Source: a bacterium (lineage in GTDB: Bacteria; JAMOTN01). From it: a DNA stretch of 10,450 nt. Positions 1-6,193 of the stretch are shown here, in pieces; the first letter of the stretch is position 1; the number at the start of each line of letters is the position of its first letter. Position numbers and translations under genes: made by a program. Below the pieces are notes generated by a model. It saw only the letters and a list, made by a program, of their open reading frames with translations. It made no database searches and had not been told where the DNA came from. Where the stretch lies: NCBI GenBank assembly GCA_027062325.1, contig JAMOTN010000021.1, forward strand, positions 1 to 10,450, in the 5' to 3' direction.

Positions 1-2
1 GT

Positions 3-155
3 GTGAAAAAATTTGAAAAGTTGCTCAAATACTTTATCAGCAAGCGATTATACAGTGGTTTTTCACCAATTATTAAATTTATGGAAAATGCAGAGCTTCC
101 ACTTCAAGGAGCTGCACTTTACCCTGCAGTTTTAAAAGTAGAACAAGGAGAGTGA
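3..155 (+). CDS. C-terminal fragment of probable glucokinase-like sugar kinase (5' end outside window)
   Basis: An open frame enters from the left edge and ends at TGA 153-155, giving the last 50 residues of a protein. The fragment has a Phe-Ile-Ser-Lys stretch, then a hydrophobic stretch ending in PLQGAALYP. This resembles the end of bacterial Glk-family glucokinases, where a conserved 'F..K' helix is followed by a strand and a terminal 'L.GAA' motif. Such enzymes phosphorylate glucose with ATP in the cytoplasm. The stop lies only 5 bases before the GH57 start, so the two are probably co-transcribed, which suits glucose release from alpha-glucans followed by phosphorylation. The catalytic and ATP-binding parts lie outside the window, so the identity rests on a short tail plus context. 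Another ROK/Glk-like kinase, or an unrelated protein, is possible. Confidence 0.5.
   Translation: MKKFEKLLKYFISKRLYSGFSPIIKFMENAELPLQGAALYPAVLKVEQGE
145..150 (+). promoter_or_regulatory. Ribosome binding site deciding the GH57 start
   Basis: AAGGAG lies 10 bases before ATG 161. An in-frame GTG at 152 overlaps the upstream stop but is only 1 base from this site, too close for initiation. ATG 161 also gives the N-terminus expected for GH57, with the HQP motif near residue 14. Confidence 0.7.
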
Positions 156-160
156 TAAAG

Positions 161-2203
161 ATGGATAAGCTCAAGTTGGTTTTGGTATTTCATTGTCATC
201 AGCCGGTTGGGAACCATGATCACGTATTTGAAGCGGTTTACCGTGTATCTTACGGCCCCCTTCTTGATGTATTGGCAAAGAGTGGAATAAAATTTGGAAT
301 TCACTATACTGGGCCGCTTCTACTTTGGCTTGAGAAGAATAAGCCGGATTACTTAGAAAGGTTGAAAGAGGTTGTTGAATCAGGAAGAGCTGAAGTACTT
401 GGGGGTTCATTTTGGGAGTCTATACTTTCAGTTTGGCGGGAGAAGGACAGTTTATTTCAACTTGAGCGCATGAATTCTTACCTTCAAGATAAATTTGGGA
501 TTAAGCCACGTGGTATGTGGCTTGCAGAAAGAATTTGGGAGCAATTTTTGCCGGCGTGGATTGTTAAAGTTGGAATTGACTACACGTTAGTTGATGATTG
601 GCACTTTAAAATGGCTGGTTTGAAGCAAGAGGATTTAAAAAGTTATTTCTTAACAGAGCACGAGGGAGAAAAATTGGCAGTTTTCCCTATTGATCAGAAT
701 TTGCGTTACATGATACCTTATGCAACTCCTGATGAAATAGCCTCTTATTTGAAGCAACTTTACGATTCTGGTGTAAAGGTGGCTCTTATGGGAGATGACG
801 GAGAGAAGTTTGGGGCATGGCCTGGAACTTATGAGCATGTTTATGAAAACGGGTGGTTTATGCAGTTCTTTGATAAGGTAAATTCGCTGGACTTTGTTGA
901 GTTTGCCACTCCTTCTGAGGTTTTGGATACGGTGAGTGCTGCGGGATATGTTTACCTTCCAAATGCAAGTTACTATGAGATGACAGAATGGGCTCAACCT
1001 GCACCTGTTCAGAGGAAACAGGAGGAGTTTCAGGATAAATTAAAGGAGATTGGTTTATGGGAAGAGTATAAGACTTTTGTAAAGGGCGGTTTTTGGCGTA
1101 ACTTCTTTGTTAAGTATCCAGAGAGTAATGATATTCACAAGCGAGTGATTCAAGTTTCGAAGTTATTGGATGAGGTAGGGGTTGAGAGATTTGAAAGGGA
1201 TGATTTGTTAGCAGCTCAGTGTAATTGTGCCTACTGGCACGGGTTGTTTGGTGGGGTTTATGTGACCCACTTGAGAAATGCGCTGTGGCAGAATTTGGCG
1301 CGTGCTGAGAAGCGCTTGGCTGTACGCCAGGTTGAGGAGGATATAGATTGCGATGGAAAAAAAGAGGTGCAGGTGAAGAGGGAAGATTACGTTGCTACTT
1401 TGAAACCTGCGCGTGGAGGAGCAATGTTTGAACTTTTGGATTTAAATGGAGAGAAGAATTGGTTTGGAGTGGTTTCAAGACGCTATGAAGCGTATCACGA
1501 CAAGGTTAGCCGAGCTGTTCTTGCTTCAGAAGCAAGGGAGGTCAAAAGCATACACGATCTTGTGCTTGCTAAGGAAAAGGGATTAGAACGCTACTTAACT
1601 TATGATTGGCACAGAAGAGTTGGTTTTGTGGATCATGTTTTGCATCCTTCTACAACACTTGATACGTATGCTGCTGTTTCGTATGGAGAGCAGAGTGATT
1701 TCACAATTGAGCCTTTTGAGTATGAATTTAGGGGTAATGAGTTAATATTATGGAGAAATGGGCATGTTTGGGTTGATGATAAGTTTTTACCTACGCTTAT
1801 TGCCAAACATTTCAAATTTAATGATGGCGGATTTGAAGTGGAGTATAAGCTGCAAAATACTTCTAATCAGCCTATAGAGTATTGGTTTGGAGTGGAGACT
1901 ACACTCTTTATACTGTGGGATATGCCGCTTATTGCTGGGGAAAATTCTTATCCAAGAAATCAGAAGTGGGAGGTTAGAACGACAGAGCTAAAAGCCCAAG
2001 ATATTGGGGGCGAAGCTGAGCTAAAGTTTAGACTCTCTCAGGAAGCACTTTTATGGCACTTCCCAGTATGGGTGGTTTCGATGTCTGAAGCTGGATTTGA
2101 AAAAAACTTGCAAGGAAATAGTTTATTGTGGTCATGGCGTTTCATGTTGAATCCTTATGAGGATTGGAAGGTGCGGTTTGAGGTGGGGTTGAAAGGGAGT
2201 TAG
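161..2203 (+). CDS. GH57 4-alpha-glucanotransferase / alpha-amylase
   Basis: This is a cytoplasmic glycoside hydrolase family 57 enzyme acting on alpha-1,4-glucans by a retaining mechanism, most likely moving maltodextrin segments between chains. The 680-residue length matches the Thermococcus litoralis 4-alpha-glucanotransferase class (about 650-690). All GH57 signature regions are visible: HCHQPVGN near residue 12; GGSFWES near 81; GMWLAERIWE, with the probable nucleophile Glu123; GDDGEKFGAWP, with the probable acid/base Asp213; and TEWAQP near 276. A later NCAYWHGLFGGVY block and a long beta-rich C-terminal half match the DUF1925/DUF1926 domains of this subgroup. There is no signal peptide. 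It follows the kinase by 5 bases and is 61 bases from the HPr-like gene. Family assignment is firm. Transferase versus amylase cannot be settled from sequence, since members of this subgroup have been given both names. Confidence 0.95.
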   Translation: MDKLKLVLVFHCHQPVGNHDHVFEAVYRVSYGPLLDVLAKSGIKFGIHYTGPLLLWLEKNKPDYLERLKEVVESGRAEVLGGSFWESILSVWREKDSLFQLERMNSYLQDKFGIKPRGMWLAERIWEQFLPAWIVKVGIDYTLVDDWHFKMAGLKQEDLKSYFLTEHEGEKLAVFPIDQNLRYMIPYATPDEIASYLKQLYDSGVKVALMGDDGEKFGAWPGTYEHVYENGWFMQFFDKVNSLDFVEFATPSEVLDTVSAAGYVYLPNASYYEMTEWAQPAPVQRKQEEFQDKLKEIGLWEEYKTFVKGGFWRNFFVKYPESNDIHKRVIQVSKLLDEVGVERFERDDLLAAQCNCAYWHGLFGGVYVTHLRNALWQNLARAEKRLAVRQVEEDIDCDGKKEVQVKREDYVATLKPARGGAMFELLDLNGEKNWFGVVSRRYEAYHDKVSRAVLASEAREVKSIHDLVLAKEKGLERYLTYDWHRRVGFVDHVLHPSTTLDTYAAVSYGEQSDFTIEPFEYEFRGNELILWRNGHVWVDDKFLPTLIAKHFKFNDGGFEVEYKLQNTSNQPIEYWFGVETTLFILWDMPLIAGENSYPRNQKWEVRTTELKAQDIGGEAELKFRLSQEALLWHFPVWVVSMSEAGFEKNLQGNSLLWSWRFMLNPYEDWKVRFEVGLKGS

Positions 2204-2254
2204 AATAGGTGTTTGGGTTGTAGAGAAGCAAAAAAAATGGATTTTCGTTAAAAT

Positions 2255-2258
2255 GGAG
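2255..2258 (+). promoter_or_regulatory. Ribosome binding site deciding the HPr start
   Basis: GGAG is followed by 6 bases and then ATG 2265. The earlier in-frame ATG at 2253 has only AT-rich sequence before it (TTTTCGTTAAA), so the site favours the later start. Confidence 0.6.
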
Positions 2259-2264
2259 TTAGAT

Positions 2265-2522
2265 ATGGTGGAAAGAAGAGTATTTGTGGGTAAAGCAATC
2301 CACGCGCGTCCAGCCATGATGATTGTGGAGTTGGCCAATACTTTTTTGTCTCAGATTTGGTTAAGAAAAGGGGATATAACTGTAAATGCAAAAAGTGTGC
2401 TTGGGGTGTTGATGCTTGCGGCGGCTGAGGGAGATTATCTAGATGTAATTGCTGAAGGACCGGATGAAGAGAAGGCTGTTGAAGCTTTAAGTGATTTTAT
2501 TGCTACATTGGAGGTGGAGTGA
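2265..2522 (+). CDS. HPr-family phosphocarrier protein
   Basis: This 85-residue protein has the size and motif order of HPr, the phosphohistidine carrier of the sugar phosphotransferase system (PTS). IHARPA holds the phosphorylatable His13 and the conserved Arg15. NAKSVLGVLML carries Ser44, at the place of the regulatory serine phosphorylated by HPr kinase (Ser46 in classical HPr). The C-terminal helix after EGPDEEKAVEAL is also typical. It is a small soluble cytoplasmic protein. No EI, EII or HPr kinase gene is visible here. In bacteria lacking sugar PTS transporters, HPr-like proteins often act only in regulation, so transport should not be assumed. Its stop is immediately followed by the slipin ATG, which implies translational coupling. 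The preceding 61 bases show no clear promoter or terminator. An ATG at 2253 would add four residues but lacks a ribosome site. Confidence 0.9.
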   Translation: MVERRVFVGKAIHARPAMMIVELANTFLSQIWLRKGDITVNAKSVLGVLMLAAAEGDYLDVIAEGPDEEKAVEALSDFIATLEVE

Positions 2523-3347
2523 ATGGGTGGAATGATAGTTGTAGTAATTCTAGGATTGTGGATTTTAAGCAGCATGATAAAAATTGTTCCCGAATATGAA
2601 AGGATGGTTGTTTTTAGACTGGGACGCTACATTGGGGTTTCAGGACCTGGGTTGGTTTTTTTACTTCCTTTTATAGATGAGGGAAGAAGGATCGATATGC
2701 GTGTTTTAGCAATGGACGTTCCTCAGCAGGATATTATTACCAAGGATAATGTTAGTGTCCGTGTTGATGCAGTTGTTTATATGAAAGTTGTGGATCCTGC
2801 TAAAGCAATTTTGCAAGTTGAAGATTACGACTATGCAACCAGCCAGCTTGCTCAAACAACTTTGAGAAGTGTAATAGGTGAGATGGAACTTGATGAAGTT
2901 TTGGCAAATCGTGAGAGGATAAACAGCCGATTGCAGGAAATACTTGACAGAGAAACTGATCCTTGGGGGATAAAGGTTATCTCTGTTGAGGTTAAAAAAG
3001 TTGATTTGCCGGAGAGTATGCAACGCGTTATGGCGCGTCAGGCTGAGGCAGAGCGTGAAAGAAGGGCAAAGATATTGGCTGCAGAAGGAGAGCTTCAAGC
3101 TGCGGATAAGTTGAAGAAGGCTGCAGAGATGTTGAAAGATCCTGTGGCCATGCAGATTAGGTACTTGCAAACTCTTACTGCTATTGCTAATGAAGTGAAA
3201 AGTCAGCTTATAGTATTTCCAATTCCTATAGAGCTACTTACAATGTTTAAGAAAAATGCGGGTGAGATAAAATCTGGAAAGGTCGTCAAAGTGGTTCACA
3301 AAAATAATAATACTACTCAAAGTCATCAAGATCATTCTGAATCGTAA
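2523..3347 (+). CDS. Slipin / stomatin-like SPFH-domain membrane protein
   Basis: This 274-residue protein is a bacterial slipin: an SPFH scaffold that oligomerises on the cytoplasmic membrane and organises membrane patches. An N-terminal hydrophobic segment (about residues 4-20) leads into the SPFH domain, with [25 protein letters not shown] and RIDMRV, all very close to the stomatin consensus. The helix [17 protein letters not shown] (about 171-187) is the typical slipin coiled-coil start. A hydrophobic PIPIELL stretch near 232 precedes a polar tail rich in Asn, His, Ser and Gln. Length is normal for the family. The ATG directly follows the HPr stop, and GAGGTG (2511-2516) inside the HPr gene serves as ribosome site. 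Slipins are commonly paired with an NfeD gene. None is seen here; the next gene is an unrecognised duplicated membrane protein. Substrate and partners are unknown. Confidence 0.93.
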   Translation: MGGMIVVVILGLWILSSMIKIVPEYERMVVFRLGRYIGVSGPGLVFLLPFIDEGRRIDMRVLAMDVPQQDIITKDNVSVRVDAVVYMKVVDPAKAILQVEDYDYATSQLAQTTLRSVIGEMELDEVLANRERINSRLQEILDRETDPWGIKVISVEVKKVDLPESMQRVMARQAEAERERRAKILAAEGELQAADKLKKAAEMLKDPVAMQIRYLQTLTAIANEVKSQLIVFPIPIELLTMFKKNAGEIKSGKVVKVVHKNNNTTQSHQDHSES

Positions 3348-3388
3348 GGAAGACTTTTAAGGCGTTTAAACTGCTTAAAGAACTCTTT

Positions 3389-3393
3389 AGGAG
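3389..3393 (+). promoter_or_regulatory. Ribosome binding site deciding the start of the duplicated membrane protein
   Basis: AGGAG lies 8 bases before ATG 3402. The alternative in-frame GTG at 3393 abuts this site with no spacer, so it is unlikely to be used. Confidence 0.6.
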
Positions 3394-3401
3394 TGGAGGT
3401 T

Positions 3402-4442
3402 ATGGATGCTAAGATTGGGCAAACTGTAAAGGGATTTGATGAGGTATTTAAAGAAGGTAATGAAATTATATTGAGAATGTATCCTCTTAGAATGTGGGGG
3501 TTGTGTAGTGTTATTTTGGGAGTAGGGTTAATGATTCTTGCAGGTTCCTATTTGTTTGGAGGAATAATAACGGCATTGGGGGTATGGCTTTATACTATAA
3601 CTCATGAGTGGAGGGTGGATATTAATCAAAGGGTAGTTAAATTGCCTGATGGAAGGGCTTTGAGAATAGAACCTCCTATAAGGACAATTCACATATCTGG
3701 ATCTGTTGAATATAAACAAAGTTGGTTGTCAGAAAGGGAGTATGCTGTTTTTTGGTTTGATGTTGTTTTAGTGGGGGAGACTCCAGCTTACCAATATAAA
3801 GTTGGTACCTTTGAAGGTTTTTTACAAGCTAAGCAGATTGCAGAGGTCATTGCAAAAGTTGGAGGATTGACCCTTTATGTTGTGATGGAAGATGAGGAAG
3901 TCGAGGTTCCCCCGCAGTATCTTGATGCAAATATCATAGAGAGATTAAAGTTGGGAATAGTGGAAGTAGATGAAAGTGTGTTAGCTACAGTAGTTCCTGA
4001 TAATGTAACTGAAGATCACAAGATGCTTGAGATAACTCTACATCCTTATGCGGGACACAAAGAAGTTTTGGATATGCTGAGTTTGGCTTCTATTGGAGTT
4101 GGAGTCTTGAGTTGTATGGACAATGGTCTGCCAGGTTTATTCATAGCGGGGCTTGGATTCAGTTTGATTTTCAAGGGATTGGGCTACATTGCAGCAGGGT
4201 GGAAGGGAATAGTGTATGTTGATGTTGTGAATAAAGAGATTGGCTTGAAGGGAGCTTTTGGAAAGAAGAGTTTAAAACTGGATGAGGTGGAAGAAATTTG
4301 GGTTACTCCTTTTGAAAATAATTGGATACTTATAACTTCTGATTTTGATGCTATATACGGTTATTTTACTACAGAGAATGAGGCTCAATGGGTTGTTGAG
4401 AAGATTAAACATTACATATTAAATTATGTTGTTAAAGGATGA
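3402..4442 (+). CDS. Uncharacterised membrane protein with two tandem hairpin + beta-domain repeats
   Basis: I do not recognise a named family for this 346-residue protein. It appears to be an internal duplication. Each half has a short beta start (EIILRMYP near 21; EITLHPYA near 210), a hydrophobic helical hairpin (about 33-67; about 225-265), a run of short strands and turns (WRVDINQRVVKLPDG near 70; GIVYVDVVNKEIGLKG near 269), and a closing helix (QAKQIAEVIAKV near 142; EAQWVVEKIKHY near 327). A membrane hairpin followed by a small beta domain and a terminal helix recalls bacterial PH-like (bPH) membrane proteins, but this is a resemblance in layout, not a motif match. An acidic linker (about 162-210) joins the halves. 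The gene follows the slipin by 54 bases, and the next gene's ribosome site lies 17 bases after its stop. A membrane role beside the slipin is plausible. Confidence 0.8.
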   Translation: MDAKIGQTVKGFDEVFKEGNEIILRMYPLRMWGLCSVILGVGLMILAGSYLFGGIITALGVWLYTITHEWRVDINQRVVKLPDGRALRIEPPIRTIHISGSVEYKQSWLSEREYAVFWFDVVLVGETPAYQYKVGTFEGFLQAKQIAEVIAKVGGLTLYVVMEDEEVEVPPQYLDANIIERLKLGIVEVDESVLATVVPDNVTEDHKMLEITLHPYAGHKEVLDMLSLASIGVGVLSCMDNGLPGLFIAGLGFSLIFKGLGYIAAGWKGIVYVDVVNKEIGLKGAFGKKSLKLDEVEEIWVTPFENNWILITSDFDAIYGYFTTENEAQWVVEKIKHYILNYVVKG

Positions 4443-4459
4443 TGAAAAGTCAAAATGAT

Positions 4460-4465
4460 GGAGGG
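4460..4465 (+). promoter_or_regulatory. Ribosome binding site deciding the VWA protein start
   Basis: GGAGGG is followed by 6 bases and then ATG 4472. In-frame ATGs at 4439 and 4442 overlap or abut the previous stop, with only a weak AAAGGA too close to them. The later start also begins right before the first VWA strand, as expected. Confidence 0.75.
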
Positions 4466-4471
4466 ATTTTT

Positions 4472-5707
4472 ATGAAGAGAATGGCTGATATCGTTTTTGT
4501 ATGTGATTTGACTATTTCTATGAAAGCTTTTTTAGATGCATTTGTAAAAAGAATTCCAGTGTTGGCTCAGAGAATGACAGCAGATGGAATAGATTGGCAG
4601 ATAGGATTTGTAGGGTATGGAGATTTGAAAAAGGGAGATCCATTCATTGTTCACCCGCTGACTCGAGATATTAATTCAGTTGTATCAAAGATTGTCAGTG
4701 CTCCAACCTTTGAGGGAGGAGATATACCTGAGTCAACTTTAGATGCAATTCAAGAAGCTGTAAAACTTTTTAATGTAAATGATGACTTAAGAGATTTTAA
4801 GCCTGTGCGTCCGGAGGCGGATAGAGTTCTTATAGTGTTTACTGATTCACCTCCACACTTACCTGATGAAAATGGGTTCTGGGAGGATTTCACCGTAGAT
4901 GTTTTGAAGTGGACTAGGACTGCGTGTTTCATAGTGGGGCCGCATGTTAGTGCTTATGAGAAAATTGCGAATGAGACAGGTGGTAAGCTTTGGCCTATTA
5001 AAGAAGGTTTCTCAGTTGAAGAGATATTGCAAGTTGTTGATGGTTTACCTGAAACCGTGGGAACTATCAAGCTTCCTTGGTTTGGTAGTAAAGAGATTGA
5101 GAATCCATTTATAAGATTGGGCAAAAAGGTTAAGGTTGATGACATAGAGGCAAAGGAGGGGATAGATGTTGTAATTCTTTTTGATACGTCAGGAAGTATG
5201 GGAGAAGTTTTAGAAAATGTCAAGAAAAGTGCAGCAGCTTTTGTGCATAAGTTGTCTGAAAAAGCTAAGAAGTGGAGGATAGGAATAGTCGAGTTTTTCA
5301 ATTGGAATGGAATAAGATGGAGAGTTTATCCAATGGTTGACAACGAAGAAGATTTTCTCAAGAACTTTAAAAAGGTTACTCTTAAGATAAAAAGTGTATT
5401 CTGGGGAGAGAAGGGAAGTACCAAAATTCTTGAAGAGGCAATAAAACTTGTAAAAGATAGCAACGCTACCAAGGTTTTTATTCTGATAACAGATGGTCCT
5501 GATCTTGATAAGCCGCACGAAAGAGAAGAGGAGATACCCCTGATGGAGAAGCTGCTGAAAGAGAACAACATTGTTTTATTTGCAGTTGCTCCAAATGTGC
5601 CGCGTTATCACAGACTTTGTGAAGCTACGGGTGGCAAATTCTACGATTTGTATGAGGCTCAGGGTAGAGTTGATCTGGTAGCAATTGCAGATGCTATAAA
5701 GCAGTAA
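4472..5707 (+). CDS. Tandem von Willebrand factor A (VWA) domain protein
   Basis: This 411-residue protein consists of two VWA domains, folds that bind a divalent metal at a MIDAS site and make metal-dependent protein contacts. In domain 1 (about 4-205), the MIDAS is DLTIS (12-16), GGDIPES (82-88) and TDS with Asp125. In domain 2 (about 230-411), it is DTSGS (238-242), KGST with Thr317 and TDG with Asp341. Domain 2 is canonical. Domain 1 has DxTxS in place of DxSxS but keeps the GGDxPE loop and the last Asp, so metal binding is likely in both. Both domains end with a similar 'TGGK' segment (ETGGKLWPI; ATGGKFYDL). There is no signal peptide or membrane helix, so it is cytoplasmic. It lies 29 bases after the duplicated membrane protein and 12 bases before the YjbQ-like gene. 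It may act as an adaptor for a membrane complex. The partner is unknown. Confidence 0.92.
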   Translation: MKRMADIVFVCDLTISMKAFLDAFVKRIPVLAQRMTADGIDWQIGFVGYGDLKKGDPFIVHPLTRDINSVVSKIVSAPTFEGGDIPESTLDAIQEAVKLFNVNDDLRDFKPVRPEADRVLIVFTDSPPHLPDENGFWEDFTVDVLKWTRTACFIVGPHVSAYEKIANETGGKLWPIKEGFSVEEILQVVDGLPETVGTIKLPWFGSKEIENPFIRLGKKVKVDDIEAKEGIDVVILFDTSGSMGEVLENVKKSAAAFVHKLSEKAKKWRIGIVEFFNWNGIRWRVYPMVDNEEDFLKNFKKVTLKIKSVFWGEKGSTKILEEAIKLVKDSNATKVFILITDGPDLDKPHEREEEIPLMEKLLKENNIVLFAVAPNVPRYHRLCEATGGKFYDLYEAQGRVDLVAIADAIKQ

Positions 5708-5712
5708 GGGGG
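5706..5712 (+). promoter_or_regulatory. Ribosome binding site deciding the YjbQ-like start
   Basis: AAGGGGG overlaps the VWA stop codon and lies 7 bases before ATG 5720. In-frame GTG 5714 and TTG 5717 are too close to it to be used. Confidence 0.6.
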
Positions 5713-5719
5713 CGTGTTG

Positions 5720-6151
5720 ATGGTTGCTTTCAAAAGTTTTAAGAAGAGCTATAATGTTTTCATAGATGGTAAGGAGGGTTTTTTAGATATAACGCCTCAA
5801 ATTGAAGAGGCTATAAGAGAGAGTGAGGTTAAAGAGGGGTTTGCGGTTGTTTATAACATGCATACTTCATCTGCCATATTTATTACAGATTCGGATAGAG
5901 AACTTGTGCTTGATATTATGGATGCTTTAAGAGAGGCAATTCCTGATTTAGCTTACCGTCACGATGAAGTTGATTATAAGAAAAATGCATTGGGACACAT
6001 TAAAAGTGCTCTGTTGGGAGTGTCTATTTTGTTGCCTATTACTGATGGAAAGTGGGATAGAGGTCATTATCACCGTGTATATTACGTTGATTTTGACGCG
6101 GGAAGAGAGAAAAGTTACTTTGTAAAGGTTGTTGGGAGTATTGAAGGATAA
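5720..6151 (+). CDS. YjbQ/UPF0047 family protein, divergent
   Basis: This 143-residue soluble protein has the YjbQ fold and motif order. Some YjbQ members show weak thiamine phosphate synthase activity; the true role of the family is unsettled. Visible family marks are HTSSAI (48-53), the NALGHIKSALLG block with His93, PITDGKWDRG (106-115), and a closing FDAGREKS segment like the usual DGxR. Two positions differ from the classical pattern. The usual Asn-Glu after the HTS strand is Thr-Asp (56-57), and the usual GTWQ is GHYH (115-118), adding two histidines near the expected active site. Length is normal (about 130-145). It follows the VWA gene by 12 bases, which suggests co-expression. Family membership is confident; enzymatic activity is not, because of the changed residues. 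Confidence 0.88.
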   Translation: MVAFKSFKKSYNVFIDGKEGFLDITPQIEEAIRESEVKEGFAVVYNMHTSSAIFITDSDRELVLDIMDALREAIPDLAYRHDEVDYKKNALGHIKSALLGVSILLPITDGKWDRGHYHRVYYVDFDAGREKSYFVKVVGSIEG

Positions 6152-6184
6152 GGAGAGTTTGAAATGCAGAAATTTGAAGAGGGG

Positions 6185-6189
6185 GGAGG
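6185..6189 (+). promoter_or_regulatory. Ribosome binding site deciding the phosphoesterase start
   Basis: GGAGG, inside a longer G-rich run (6181-6190), lies 4 bases before ATG 6194. An in-frame ATG at 6164 would put ten charged residues ahead of a clean Sec signal peptide and would translate the ribosome site itself, so the later start is preferred. Confidence 0.7.
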
Positions 6190-6193
6190 ATTT

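Noticed and set aside
650-997. A 115-codon minus-strand frame inside the GH57 gene
   Set aside because: It is antisense to a fully conserved GH57 catalytic region. The residue make-up looks like a shadow and no ribosome site fits.
2204-2264. Possible promoter between GH57 and HPr
   Set aside because: An A-run and TTG-containing stretches occur, but no -35/-10 pair with about 17-base spacing stands out. The AT-rich background makes weak matches meaningless.
2706-3170. A 154-codon minus-strand frame inside the slipin gene
   Set aside because: It is antisense to a well-conserved SPFH domain. Its Leu/Ser/His-rich translation is typical of a shadow frame.
4954-5571. Three overlapping minus-strand frames within the VWA gene
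   Set aside because: They are antisense to canonical VWA motifs, overlap each other and show no recognisable domain.
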